DNA from: Acidocella aromatica
GTDB taxonomy: Bacteria > Pseudomonadota > Alphaproteobacteria > Acetobacterales > Acetobacteraceae
Direction: 5' to 3'
DNA length: 64,000 nt
Assembly: GCF_014201825.1 (NCBI RefSeq)
Contig: NZ_JACHFJ010000001.1
Location: 186,001-250,000, forward strand
Made by a program: the position numbers and the translations under genes. Position 1 is the first letter of the stretch, and every line of letters begins with the position of its first letter. Below the pieces are notes generated by a model that saw only the letters and a list, made by a program, of their open reading frames with translations, searched no databases and was not told the DNA's origin. Below, piece by piece: positions 51,467 to 60,699 of this stretch.

Positions 51467-53269
51467 TTAACCTTCTTTCAGCATCTCCAGCTCCAGCCAG
51501 CGCTCCTCGGCCTGTTCCAGCTTGGCGTGCAGGCCGCCAAGTGCCTCGGTGGCGGCGGCGAATTTCTTCGGGTCCTTCTCGTACAGTCCCTGCGTGGCGA
51601 GGATGGTATCGAGCTTCTGGATCTCGACATGCAGCTTGTCGATTTCCACCGTCAGCGTCTTCAGCTCATGCTGCTCCTTGAAGGAGATTTTGCGCGCCGC
51701 CGGTTCGGCTTGCTTGGGCGCTGCGGCTTGCGGCTTGGGGGCCGCTTTCTTCTCGCCCTTCTGCTCCGCCGCCGGCGCACCAGCGCGCTGGGCCAGCATG
51801 TCGGAATATCCGCCCGCGTATTCCACCCATTTGCCATTGCCTTCCGAGGCCAGCACTGAAGTCGCCACACGGTCAAGGAAGTCACGGTCATGCGACACGA
51901 CGATGACCGTGCCGGTGTAGTCGGCCAGCATCTCCTGCAACAGGTCTAATGTTTCCAGATCGAGATCGTTGGTCGGTTCGTCCAGCACCAGCAGGTTGGA
52001 GGGCTTGGCCAGCGCCACCGCCAGCAACAGCCGCCCGCGCTCGCCGCCCGAAAGTGTGCCCACCGGCGTACGCGCCTGCTCGGGCTTGAACAGGAATTCC
52101 TTCATATAGCCGATCACATGACGGCTCTGATTGCCGACATGCACTTGGTCGCTCTTGCCGCCGGTTAGCGTGTCGGCCAGCGAGGTATTGGGGTTGAGCG
52201 CCGCGCGCTGCTGGTCCAGCGTCACCACTTCCAGCGACGCGCCGAGCTTCACGGCGCCGGCATCCGGTTCCAACTGCCCGAGGATCAGTTTCAGCAACGT
52301 GGATTTGCCTGCGCCATTGGGGCCGACAATGCCGAGCCGGTCGCCGCGCAGCACACGGAAGGTGAGATTGTCGACCACCTTGCGCTCGCCAAAGCTCTTG
52401 GAAATTCCGTCGGCATCGACGACGATTTTGCCCGAGGTGGCGGCGTCCAGCGAGGCCAGCTTGGCCGTACCAAGCTTATGCGTGTAGTTGCGGCGCTCCG
52501 CGCGCAGGCTATGCAGCCCGGCCAAACGCTTGACGTTGCGCTTGCGCCGGGCGGTGACGCCATAGCGCAGCCAATCCTCCTCGCGCGCGATCTTGCGGCC
52601 CAGCTTGTGGAATTCCTGCTCCTCCTGCTCCAGCACCTCGTCGCGCCAGGCCTCGAAATGGGCGAAGCTCTTGTCCAGGCGCTTGGTCTGGCCACGGTCC
52701 AGCCAGACCATCGAGCGCGAGAGGTTCTCCAGGAAGCGGCGGTCGTGGGAGATGAGCACGAGGCCAGAGGAAAGCGACTTCAGCTCGCTTTCCAGCCACT
52801 CGATGGCGGGCAAGTCGAGATGGTTGGTCGGCTCGTCCAGCAGCAGCAGGTCGGGGCTGGGGGCCAGGGTGCGGGCGAGTGCGGCGCGGCGAGCCTCGCC
52901 GCCCGAAAGATTCGCGGGCTTCTCGTCGCCGCTTAAGCCCAGCTCGCCGAGCAGATAGCGGACACGATATTCGTCGTCATTCGGCCCAAGCCCCGCCAAC
53001 ACATAGTCCATGACATTAGCGAAGGCCGAGAGGTCAGGCTCCTGCGGCAGATAACGCATGGTCGCGCCGGGCTGGAAAAAGCGGGTGCCGGAATCAAAGG
53101 GGACCTCGCCCGAGGCGATCTTCAGCAGGGTGGATTTGCCCGAGCCGTTGCGACCGACGAGGCAGATGCGCTCCCCCGCCCCAACCGAGAGCGACGCCCC
53201 CGAGAGCAGCGGCACGGTGCCGAGGGTGATGGAGATGTCGGTAAGCAGGAGGAGCGGGGGAGGAGCCAT
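51467..53269 (-). CDS. ABC-F ATPase, Uup-like
   Basis: A 600-residue soluble protein with two ABC domains and no membrane segments. The first has Walker A VGRNGSGKSTLLKI and signature LSGGEARRAALARTL. The second has VGPNGAGKSTLLKL and LSGGERGRLLLAVAL. A Pro/Ala/Lys linker and C-terminal coiled coil (KTLTVEIDKLHVEIQKLDTI) match Uup. ABC-F proteins act on the ribosome; Uup also affects DNA recombination. Glutamates after both Walker B strands (LLDEPTNHLD, VLDEPTNDLD) are intact. Confidence 0.92.
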   Translation of the reverse strand: MAPPPLLLLTDISITLGTVPLLSGASLSVGAGERICLVGRNGSGKSTLLKIASGEVPFDSGTRFFQPGATMRYLPQEPDLSAFANVMDYVLAGLGPNDDEYRVRYLLGELGLSGDEKPANLSGGEARRAALARTLAPSPDLLLLDEPTNHLDLPAIEWLESELKSLSSGLVLISHDRRFLENLSRSMVWLDRGQTKRLDKSFAHFEAWRDEVLEQEEQEFHKLGRKIAREEDWLRYGVTARRKRNVKRLAGLHSLRAERRNYTHKLGTAKLASLDAATSGKIVVDADGISKSFGERKVVDNLTFRVLRGDRLGIVGPNGAGKSTLLKLILGQLEPDAGAVKLGASLEVVTLDQQRAALNPNTSLADTLTGGKSDQVHVGNQSRHVIGYMKEFLFKPEQARTPVGTLSGGERGRLLLAVALAKPSNLLVLDEPTNDLDLETLDLLQEMLADYTGTVIVVSHDRDFLDRVATSVLASEGNGKWVEYAGGYSDMLAQRAGAPAAEQKGEKKAAPKPQAAAPKQAEPAARKISFKEQHELKTLTVEIDKLHVEIQKLDTILATQGLYEKDPKKFAAATEALGGLHAKLEQAEERWLELEMLKEG

Positions 53270-53314
53270 ACGCGCTGTTTGGCGGTTCGCGGCTCAGGAC
53301 TCAAGAGTGCCTTG

Positions 53315-53695
53315 TCAGGGCAGAGTTACGGGCTGGGCCGGGCCGGAGGGAGCATAGCTGCTGGAAGGGAGCGGGCTGGGCTGCGGCGCAGCGGGTGCCG
53401 GAGTGAGTGCGGCGGGTGCTGGGGCGGCCGTACCGGAGACCGGGGGTGCCGTGCAGGGCAAGGGCGGACGGGAACCGTCGAGCTTGGCCTGATAGCGCCG
53501 GCCAGCCAGGAAACCCCGCTCATAGGCAGCGGACTCCACTTGGTGGAGTTGCTTGGTGGGCGCGGCAGCCTGTTCCGAAGCAGACTTGGAGGCGGCCTCG
53601 GGCTGGGTCGCGCAGGCAACCAGCGACGCCGCGGCGAGTACCGCCAGGAGCACCCCACGCACGGGCCGTGAAAGGCATGGTCTGAACATTAGCAT
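53315..53695 (-). CDS. Small proline-rich lipoprotein
   Basis: 126 residues with lipobox LVAC (signal VRGVLLAVLAAASLVAC). A short conserved-looking middle (LHQVESAAYERGFLAGRRYQ) precedes a Pro/Ala/Ser-rich C-terminal 50 residues that could span the cell wall. I do not recognise the family. ATG 53695 and ATG 53689 are both possible starts. Confidence 0.65.
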   Translation of the reverse strand: MLMFRPCLSRPVRGVLLAVLAAASLVACATQPEAASKSASEQAAAPTKQLHQVESAAYERGFLAGRRYQAKLDGSRPPLPCTAPPVSGTAAPAPAALTPAPAAPQPSPLPSSSYAPSGPAQPVTLP

Positions 53696-53795
53696 AATAT
53701 AGCCGTAACCTGATGCGCGTAAAACCCGCCAGGGCGTTGACGCAGCCCCTCCCCTGCGGCACGAGGCGCGCGAAACCTGCCGGACCAGCCTCCCA

Positions 53796-54530
53796 ATGTG
53801 TACCTCCTGCCCCCCCTTCTCCCGCCGTGCGTTTTTTGGCGGGGCGCTCACCTTGCCACTCTGGCATGGCGGACGTGGTGCCGGGCTGGTGGAACCCTGC
53901 CTGCGCCTGCCAGTGCCCGGGGTTGCCGTGACGCTGGATGCCTGCCCCGGGCATTTCGACGAGCGCATCGCCAATACGCTGATTGCCTGCAACATCCCGG
54001 CGACGATCTTCGTTACCGAAACCTGGATGCGCTGGAACCCGGACGGCCTGGCCCTGCTTAAATCCCGCCCCGATCTGTTCAAGTTGGAGAACCACGGGGC
54101 GCGGCATATTCCGCCGGTGCTGGGAACGGTGCCGATCTATGGCATTGCCCCGGCAGGCACGCTGGACGCCATCCGTGCCGAGGTGCTGGACGGCGCCGCC
54201 GCCATTACCGCCGCGACAGGCAAGCGCCCGACTTGGTACAGGGCGGCGGCTGGCATCTATAGCCCGGCGGCGATCCCGGCCATCGAGGCTATGGGGTTCA
54301 AGATCGCCGGGTATTCACTGAACTCGGATGAAGGGGCCTCGCTGCCCGCCCGCACCGTGGCGGCGCGGATTACGGCGGCGAAGAATGGCGATGTGATCGA
54401 AGGCCATATCAACCAGCCCAAGCGCGACAGCGGCGCGGGCATCGCCGCCGGACTGAAGGCACTGCACGCGGCGGGAACAAGCTTCGTCCGCCTGGACCAG
54501 CTGCCCACAAGTATCGACGTAACGGTATGA
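53796..54530 (+). CDS. Polysaccharide deacetylase-like exported protein
   Basis: 244 residues with a twin-arginine-like signal (SRRAFFGGALTLPLW) and a NodB-type domain. Motif 1 is VTLDACPGHFDE, where the catalytic Asp is present but the second, metal-binding Asp of TFDDGP is Ala. Motif 2 is ENHGARH, which keeps the HxxxH-type pair. Later motifs include RAAAGIYSPAAIPAIEAMGF. It could be a carbohydrate esterase with altered metal binding or a pseudoenzyme. Export of a folded metalloprotein by Tat would fit the tatA gene here. Confidence 0.75.
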   Translation: MCTSCPPFSRRAFFGGALTLPLWHGGRGAGLVEPCLRLPVPGVAVTLDACPGHFDERIANTLIACNIPATIFVTETWMRWNPDGLALLKSRPDLFKLENHGARHIPPVLGTVPIYGIAPAGTLDAIRAEVLDGAAAITAATGKRPTWYRAAAGIYSPAAIPAIEAMGFKIAGYSLNSDEGASLPARTVAARITAAKNGDVIEGHINQPKRDSGAGIAAGLKALHAAGTSFVRLDQLPTSIDVTV

Positions 54531-54633
54531 ACCGTAACCAACTGACACGCGGCCGATGTGACACTATATTGAAATCGTGCCACCCCGATCCACAGGGGCC
54601 GCAGTAGGTCCAAAATACAATCTGGAGGTTATC

Positions 54634-55077
54634 ATGCTCGTGTATCTTCGTCGCCTTACCCCCGCAGCAGCGGCTTTAGTCTTGCTCACTGGCTGCCAGC
54701 CCACCCCCCCTACCGGGCCGACGATCACCGTTATGCCGGGGCCGCATAAAACGCTCACGCAGTTTCAGAACGACGATTACGTCTGCCGCAACTTCGCGCA
54801 GAACCAGAGCTATCAGGCACCGCGGACGGGCCTTAACAGCCCCGTTGGCACGACTGCAGCAACCACCGTGGGCGGAGCGGCTGCCGGCGCACTGCTTGGG
54901 GCTGCGGCTGGCAATGCCGGCATGGGCGCAGCAATCGGCGCTGGCGCCGGGCTTCTCGGCGGTGGCGCCTATAGCATGCATGAGAACAACCAGCAGGGCA
55001 TGTCCGCGCAGCAGAGCTACAATATAGCGTATGCGCAGTGCATGAAAACCCGCGGCAACAGCGTGCCTCCGATGTAA
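54634..55077 (+). CDS. Glycine-zipper lipoprotein
   Basis: 147 residues with lipobox LTGC (AAAALVLLTGC) and a Gly/Ala glycine-zipper segment (VGGAAAGALLGAAAGNAGMG, AAIGAGAGLLGGGAYSMHEN). A C-terminal YNIAYAQCMKTRGN, usual for YMGG/Rick_17kDa-like lipoproteins, follows. Such proteins are outer-membrane anchored and of unclear function. The ATG at 54634 follows ggaggtt; the longer frame is not needed. Confidence 0.8.
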   Translation: MLVYLRRLTPAAAALVLLTGCQPTPPTGPTITVMPGPHKTLTQFQNDDYVCRNFAQNQSYQAPRTGLNSPVGTTAATTVGGAAAGALLGAAAGNAGMGAAIGAGAGLLGGGAYSMHENNQQGMSAQQSYNIAYAQCMKTRGNSVPPM

Positions 55078-55096
55078 TCCACCATCTCCCGTGAAT

Positions 55097-55135
55097 CCGC
55101 CTCAGCCGCACCTAACACAGGAGCGGCTGAGGCGG
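55097..55135 (+). terminator. Hairpin after the glycine-zipper gene
   Basis: CCGCCTCAGCCGC and its exact complement form a 13-bp stem around a 13-base loop, 20 bases after the stop codon. No strong T run follows, so termination strength is uncertain. Confidence 0.6.
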
Positions 55136-55221
55136 TGTAGGGGGAATGACATGAGGCCCAGAAACAACAAAGACCGCTGAAGCGGCCTTAAAATTTCCGT
55201 CTTTACCTGAAATATTTTGGA

Positions 55222-55297
55222 TGGTGGGTGCACAAGGATTCGAACCTTGGACCTACTGATTAAGAGTCAGCTGCTCTACCAACTGAGCTATGCACCC
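55222..55297 (-). tRNA. tRNA-Lys(CUU)
   Basis: 76 nt: acceptor GGGTGCA/TGCACCC, D arm GCTC/GAGC, anticodon stem GCTGA/TCAGT with loop CTCTTAA (anticodon CTT), T loop TTCGAAT, discriminator A and encoded CCA. Confidence 0.95.
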
Positions 55298-55479
55298 ATC
55301 CGTCCGGAGCGGCGTTGCCGCTGCGGTGTGTGAGGGAGCGTATAACTGTTCATCGCGAGAAAGAAAAGCCCACCCCAAAAGAAATTTTACAAGCAACCCC
55401 GCACTTTACCGTACGTTGACCTTAACGCATTGGTCATATTCACTAAGCGCATGAATACCCAAACCTGAAGGAGCCGCCC

Positions 55480-55675
55480 ATGGCCTATGCGCTGCAACAG
55501 CGCGTCAGCGGCCTTACACTGGGAATGATCTACGGTTTGATCGCCTCGGGCTACACCATGGTTTACGGCATTATCGGCATGATCAACTTCGCCCATGGCG
55601 ATGTGTTCATGATCGCGCATTCATGCGCCCACCGGCATTACCTCCGTGCCTCTGGGGCTTCTGGCGGCGTTATGG
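55480..55675 (+). pseudogene. livH: Truncated livH (branched-chain amino acid permease)
   Basis: The first 46 codons (MAYALQQRVSGLTLGMIYGL to INFAHGDVFMI) are a typical LivH N-terminus with two membrane segments, an aaggag Shine-Dalgarno and an ATG at 55480. After codon 46 the frame shifts: the family sequence resumes in another frame as GITSVPLGLLAAL. It then ends abruptly at about 55675, where transposase-derived sequence begins. No 3' part of livH is found on the other side, so the gene is dead. Confidence 0.82.
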
Positions 55676-56137
55676 TTCCCTGGCCGCGCCTGCGCATTAC
55701 ACAAATACAGAAAGCACAAGCCTCCAACCCCGCTTGGCATTCGTCGGACCCACGAGCAGATCGGGATCTCTTCGTTCTCGCCGACCAGCTTGGGCGCATA
55801 GCGATAGCGTGTTTCGTTCACCCCAAATGCCCGGCAGACCAGCACGATGCTGCCCCCGCGTCTCGCCGCGGCCGGCTATTTTTGCTAAAGCCTCCTTGAG
55901 CAACTCATTCTGCATGCTCAGCTCAGCAACCATCTTTTTCAGCCGCCGGTTTTCGTCTGCCAGGGACTTCATCGACGAAATCATCGAGGCGTCCATCCCG
56001 CCATATTTGGCCCGCCACTTATAAAATGAGGCGTCGCTCATGCCGCGCTCACGGCATAATTCAGCTACGGGCACACCGCCATCGGCCTGGCGTAAAATCG
56101 CAAGAATCTGCGCTTCGCTGTATTTCGACTGCTTCAT
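55676..56137 (-). mobile_element. IS3-family insertion sequence remnant
   Basis: Transposase OrfA is readable from the ATG at 56137: MKQSKYSEAQILAILRQADG, GMSDASFYKWRAKYGGMD and the leucine-zipper LADENRRLKKMVAELSMQNE. The start of OrfB follows in broken frames (VCRAFGVNETRYRYAPKLVG; DLLVGPTNAKRGW; GLCFLYLCNAQ) and stops after about 65 codons at the livH junction. The DDE catalytic region is absent. It is a dead, deleted element; terminal repeats could not be defined, though the right edge is probably between 56137 and 56200. Confidence 0.85.
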
Positions 56138-56202
56138 CCAAATCTCTTCAAGCAATGAGCCGAGAAAATTCTACTTATCAATCCCCTTAATCTCAGGGGG
56201 GA

Positions 56203-57348
56203 TTACCACCCGTCCCTCCTATACGGCCCCTCCTCCGTCATCTCCGCCATCGCTTCTTCCACGCTGGCACGCTCCACTTCCAAAAACTGCGCCACGGCGC
56301 GGCGCAGGCCGGGGTGGCGGATGTAGTGGGCTGAGTAGGTCGGCTGGGGCAGATAGCCGCGCTGGATTTTATGTTCGCCTTGCGCACCTGCTTCCACGCG
56401 CTTCAGCCCGTGGGTGATGGCGTAGTCGATGGCCTGATAATAGCACAGCTCGAAATGCAGGAAGGGCACGTCCTCGGTGCAGCCCCAGTTGCGGCCATAG
56501 AGGACATCGCCGCCGCGCAAATTCAGCGCCCCGGCGATGGGCCTGCCCTCGCGCGCGGCGATCATCAGCACCACCTTCTCCCCCAGCCTTTCGCCCAGCA
56601 GCGGGAAGAACTCGGGCGTTAAGTACGCGCCGCCCCATTTGCGGTCCACGGTGGAGGTGTAGAAGCGGTAGAAGGCGCGCCATACCTCCGGCGTCAGCGC
56701 CTCGCCCGAGAGGGCCTGGAAGGTGAGCCCCGCCTGTGCGTCCCGCCGCTCGCGCTTGATGGCTTTGCGCTTGCGCGATGAGAGTGCCGCCAGAAAATCG
56801 TCGAAGGCGGAAAAACCCTGGTTCTCCCAATGGAACTGCGTGCCAAGCCGTTGCAGCCAGCCTTCCTCGCCCAGCGTCTCCCATTCCGAACATGAACAAA
56901 ACGTAATATGGACGGAGGAGCAGTCCAGCTCCCCCGCCAGCGCCACCAGCGCCCGCGCCATGGCGGGCACGGCGGCGGGGTTGCGGGTGAGGATGCGCGC
57001 CCCCGGCACCGGGGAGAACGGCGCCGCCACCTGGAGCTTGGGGTAGTAATTGCCGCCCGCGTTGTGCAGGGCGTTGGCCCAGGCGTGGTCGAACACATAT
57101 TCGCCGTAGGAGTTTGTTTTGGCGTAACAGGGGGCTACGACCACCACCTGCCCGGCGGCATCGCGCAGCACGGCGTGGCGCGGATGCCAGCCCGTGCGCC
57201 CGCCCACCGAGCCGCTATCCTCCAGTGCCGAGAGGAAAGCGTAGGAGGTGAAGGGATTCCCATCCCCCGCGCACCCATCCCACGCCGCTTGCCCGATCTC
57301 GGCAATCCGGGAATAAACGTCCAGTGTCAGAGGTATTTCGTCCGCCAT
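56203..57348 (-). CDS. FemAB/GNAT-like acyltransferase (DUF482 type)
   Basis: A 381-residue protein of the family annotated as GNAT N-acetyltransferase or peptidoglycan-biosynthesis-like: NPFTSYAFLSALEDSGSVGG near the start, FDDFLAALSSRKRKAIKRER and FYTSTVDRKWGGAYLTPEFF in the middle. The C-terminal domain has GRNWGCTEDVPFLHFELCYY, AITHGLKRVEAGAQGEHKI and the ending GYLPQPTYSAHY. The substrate is unknown. It is divergent from pepN with a 56-base gap. Confidence 0.83.
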   Translation of the reverse strand: MADEIPLTLDVYSRIAEIGQAAWDGCAGDGNPFTSYAFLSALEDSGSVGGRTGWHPRHAVLRDAAGQVVVVAPCYAKTNSYGEYVFDHAWANALHNAGGNYYPKLQVAAPFSPVPGARILTRNPAAVPAMARALVALAGELDCSSVHITFCSCSEWETLGEEGWLQRLGTQFHWENQGFSAFDDFLAALSSRKRKAIKRERRDAQAGLTFQALSGEALTPEVWRAFYRFYTSTVDRKWGGAYLTPEFFPLLGERLGEKVVLMIAAREGRPIAGALNLRGGDVLYGRNWGCTEDVPFLHFELCYYQAIDYAITHGLKRVEAGAQGEHKIQRGYLPQPTYSAHYIRHPGLRRAVAQFLEVERASVEEAMAEMTEEGPYRRDGW

Positions 57349-57404
57349 GCTCCAAATTTAGGCGCGCGGGCGCAAATTTCGCCAGTACGGAGAGGATTTT
57401 TTAA

Positions 57405-59990
57405 ATGGCCGAACCAAGCTCCATCCACATTCCGGTGAATCTGGCGGATTACACGCCGCCCGTCTTTCAGGTGGAGACCGTGGAGCTGGAGTTCGACCTG
57501 CACCCCGCGGCCACGCTGGTGCGCTCCAGGCTGCGCCTGCACCGCCACGCCGCGGGACAGCTGCACCTGAATGGCCGCAAGCTGAAGCTGCGTGAAATCC
57601 TGCTGGATGGCGAGCCTCTGGGCGACAACCTCTACAGCCTTGACCCCTCGGGCCTGACCGTGTTCGAGGTGCCGGACGAGTTCACGCTGGAGACGCTGGT
57701 GGAGATCAACCCGGCGGAAAATACCGAGCTTTCGGGGCTGTATATGTCCGGCAGCGGGTTCTTCACCCAGTGCGAGCCCGAAGGATTCCGCAAGATCACC
57801 TTCTTCCCCGACCGGCCGGACGTGATGGCGCGCTACCGTGTGCGCATGAGCGCCGATGCCAAGCGCTTCCCCGTGCTACTCTCCAACGGCAACAAGCTGG
57901 CCGAGGGCGAGGAGTACGGCCGCCACTGGGCGGAGTGGGAAGACCCGCACCCCAAGCCCTCTTATCTCTTCGCGCTGGTGGCGGCGGACCTCGTGGCGGT
58001 GAAAGACGAGTTCACCACCCGCTCCGGCCGGCATGTGGACCTTGGCATCTGGGTGGAGCGCGGCGACGAAACGCGCTGCGGCCATGCCATGGCCTCGCTC
58101 AAGCGCGCGATGCTGTGGGATGAAGACACCTTCGGGCTGGAATATGATCTCGACGTGTTCAACATCGCCGCCGTGTCGGACTTCAATGCCGGGGCGATGG
58201 AGAATAAGGGCCTCAACATCTTCAATACCGCCTATGTGCTGGCCAGTTCCGCAACCGCGACGGACACGGATTTCCAGAACGTGGAGCGCGTGATCGCGCA
58301 TGAATATTTCCACAACTGGACCGGCGACCGCGTAACCTGCCGCGACTGGTTCCAGCTCTCGCTGAAGGAAGGCCTGACCGTATTCCGCGACCAGGAATAC
58401 ATGGCCGACCAGTTCTCCGCGGCGGTGAAGCGCATCGCGGATGTCCGGCTGCTGCGCGCCACACAGTTCCGCGACGATGCCGGGCCGCTCGCCCACCCCG
58501 TGCGCCCCGCGAGCTATCTCGAGATCAACAATTTCTACACCACCACCATCTACGAAAAAGGTGCGGAGGTGGTGCGCATGTACCGCACGCTGATGGGCCG
58601 CGAGGCTTTCCGGCACGGCATGGAAATTTACATCAGGGATAACGACAACTCCGCCGCCACGGTGGAGGATTTCTTCAACGCCATGCAGGCGGCGGTGCCA
58701 GAACATAACATCTGGCAAATCATGCGCTGGTACGAGCAGGCCGGAACGCCCGAGGTCACGGCAGAGGAAACCTATGATCCCGCCAGCCGCAGCTTCACCC
58801 TTACCCTGCGCCAAACCACCAAGCCCACGCCGGGTCAGGACGAGAAACACCCCTTCCTGATGCCGGTGGCCATCGGGCTGCTGGATGCCGAAGGCCGCGA
58901 TCTGCTCAGCGAAACGCTGCTCTTCCACAAAGCCGAACAGAGCTTCGTGTTCGCCGATATCGATCAGCCAGCGGCGGTGTCGTTGTTCCGCGGCTTCTCC
59001 GCGCCCATCAAGCTGAAAGGCCAGAGCCGCGAGCGCCTCGCCTTCCTCGCCGCCAAGGACACAGACCTCTTCAACCGCTGGGACGCGCTGCAGCAATACG
59101 CCACCGCCGTGCTACTGGAGGCCGTGGCCGCGCATCAGGACGGGCAGGTGTTCAGGCTGGATGACGGGCTGCTGGAGGCCATCGCCGCCACGCTGCGCGA
59201 AGCCCCGCGCGACCCGGCCTTCACCGCCGAGGCACTGCTGCTGCCCGCCGAAAGCCTGCTCGCCGACGAGATGGGGGTGGTGGACCCGGATGCGATCCAC
59301 GCCGTGCGAGAGGCCACACGCGCTGCCCTGGGCGAGGCGCTGCGCGACCGCCTCAACAGCACCTATTGGGAATACGGCAAGGTGGACCCGGCGGACCATT
59401 CTGGCCCGGCCATGGGCGCGCGGGCGCTGAAGAACGCCACCCTCGCCTATCTCGCCGCCTCGGGCGACGCCTCCCGCGCCTGGGAGCAGTTCAACAACAC
59501 GGGCAACATGACCGACAGGCTGGCAGCACTGACCCAGCTTGCCGACCTCCCCGGCGAGAAACGCGATACGGCGCTGACCTCCTTTTACGAAACATGGCGC
59601 AACACGCCGCTGGTGCTGGACAAATGGTTCTCCGTACAGGCGCGCGCCAACGCGGCGGATACGCTGGAGCGCGTGCAAGCGCTTACACGGCACGAGGCGT
59701 TCGAGCTGCGCAACCCCAACCGCGTGCGCTCGCTTATCGGCGCTTTCAGCGCCAATCAGGCCAAGTTCCACAATGCCTCCGGGGCTGGCTACCGGCTGCT
59801 GGGAGACATGGTGCTGCGGCTCGATGAAACCAACCCGCAGATCGCCGCCCGGCTTGTCTCCGGCCTCAGCTCCTGGCGGCGCTTTGATACCGCGCGGCAG
59901 GATTTGATGCGCGCGGAGCTGGAGCGCATCCTTGCGCGCGAAGGGTTGAGTTCCAATACTTATGAGATGGCGTCGAAAGCGCTCGGCTGA
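57405..59990 (+). CDS. pepN: Aminopeptidase N (M1 family)
   Basis: A zinc aminopeptidase with broad specificity that completes intracellular peptide breakdown. The 861 residues show the exopeptidase motif GAMENKGLNIFN and the zinc site HEYFHNWTGDRVTCRDWF, with the downstream ligand in LSLKEGLTVFRDQE. The M1 C-terminal helical domains follow. Length matches bacterial PepN (about 870). The ATG at 57405 gives MAEPSSIHIPVNLADYTPP. Confidence 0.96.
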   Translation: MAEPSSIHIPVNLADYTPPVFQVETVELEFDLHPAATLVRSRLRLHRHAAGQLHLNGRKLKLREILLDGEPLGDNLYSLDPSGLTVFEVPDEFTLETLVEINPAENTELSGLYMSGSGFFTQCEPEGFRKITFFPDRPDVMARYRVRMSADAKRFPVLLSNGNKLAEGEEYGRHWAEWEDPHPKPSYLFALVAADLVAVKDEFTTRSGRHVDLGIWVERGDETRCGHAMASLKRAMLWDEDTFGLEYDLDVFNIAAVSDFNAGAMENKGLNIFNTAYVLASSATATDTDFQNVERVIAHEYFHNWTGDRVTCRDWFQLSLKEGLTVFRDQEYMADQFSAAVKRIADVRLLRATQFRDDAGPLAHPVRPASYLEINNFYTTTIYEKGAEVVRMYRTLMGREAFRHGMEIYIRDNDNSAATVEDFFNAMQAAVPEHNIWQIMRWYEQAGTPEVTAEETYDPASRSFTLTLRQTTKPTPGQDEKHPFLMPVAIGLLDAEGRDLLSETLLFHKAEQSFVFADIDQPAAVSLFRGFSAPIKLKGQSRERLAFLAAKDTDLFNRWDALQQYATAVLLEAVAAHQDGQVFRLDDGLLEAIAATLREAPRDPAFTAEALLLPAESLLADEMGVVDPDAIHAVREATRAALGEALRDRLNSTYWEYGKVDPADHSGPAMGARALKNATLAYLAASGDASRAWEQFNNTGNMTDRLAALTQLADLPGEKRDTALTSFYETWRNTPLVLDKWFSVQARANAADTLERVQALTRHEAFELRNPNRVRSLIGAFSANQAKFHNASGAGYRLLGDMVLRLDETNPQIAARLVSGLSSWRRFDTARQDLMRAELERILAREGLSSNTYEMASKALG

Positions 59991-60012
59991 ACAGAACCTA
60001 CGGGAAGACCAG

Positions 60013-60699
60013 ATGATCGAACTCTATTACTGGACCACGCCGAACGGGCATAAGATCACGATTTTTCTCGAAGAGACTGGCCTTCCCTATAAAATCCTCC
60101 CCATCAACATCTCCAAGGGCGAGCAGTTCGAGCCATTTTTCCTCAGCTTCTCGCCCAATAACCGCATCCCCGCGATCCGCGACCTCTCCCCCGCCGATGG
60201 CGGCGAGCCGATCGGCATTTTCGAATCCGGCGCCATTCTCGAATATCTCGCCGACAAAACCGGCCAGTTCCTGCCTCGCGAAACGCGCCAGCGCTTCGAA
60301 GTGCTGGAATGGCTCTACTGGCAGATGGCCGGGCTCGGCCCCATGGCCGGGCAAAATCACCATTTCGTGCAATACGCGCCAGAGCGCATCCCCTACGCCA
60401 TGGAGCGCTACATCAAGGAGACCAACCGTCTCTACGGCGTGCTGAACAAGCGCCTCGAAGGGCGCGACTACATCGCGGGCGAGTACTCAATCGCCGACAT
60501 GGCCTGTTACCCGTGGATCGTCCCCCATGAACGCCAGCAGCAAAAGCTGGAAGATTTCCCGCATCTCAAGGCGTGGTTCGAGCGGATGGCGGCGCGCCCA
60601 GCCGTGCGGCGCGCCTATGCCAAGGCGCAGGAGATCAACCCCAGCCCAACCGTGACACCGGAATCACGCGCCATCCTGTTCGGCCAAACAGCGCGATGA
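60013..60699 (+). CDS. Glutathione S-transferase, YfcG/YghU-like
   Basis: 228 residues with an N-terminal thioredoxin-like domain (IELYYWTTPNGHKITIFLEE, NNRIPAIRD, FESGAILEYLADKTG) and an all-helical C-terminal domain (MAGLGPMAGQNHHF). The Thr/Asn-rich active-site start without Cys is characteristic of the nu-class disulphide-reductase-like enzymes YfcG and YghU. The ATG at 60013 is chosen over a longer frame overlapping pepN. It is coupled to the next GST by ATGA. Confidence 0.88.
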   Translation: MIELYYWTTPNGHKITIFLEETGLPYKILPINISKGEQFEPFFLSFSPNNRIPAIRDLSPADGGEPIGIFESGAILEYLADKTGQFLPRETRQRFEVLEWLYWQMAGLGPMAGQNHHFVQYAPERIPYAMERYIKETNRLYGVLNKRLEGRDYIAGEYSIADMACYPWIVPHERQQQKLEDFPHLKAWFERMAARPAVRRAYAKAQEINPSPTVTPESRAILFGQTAR

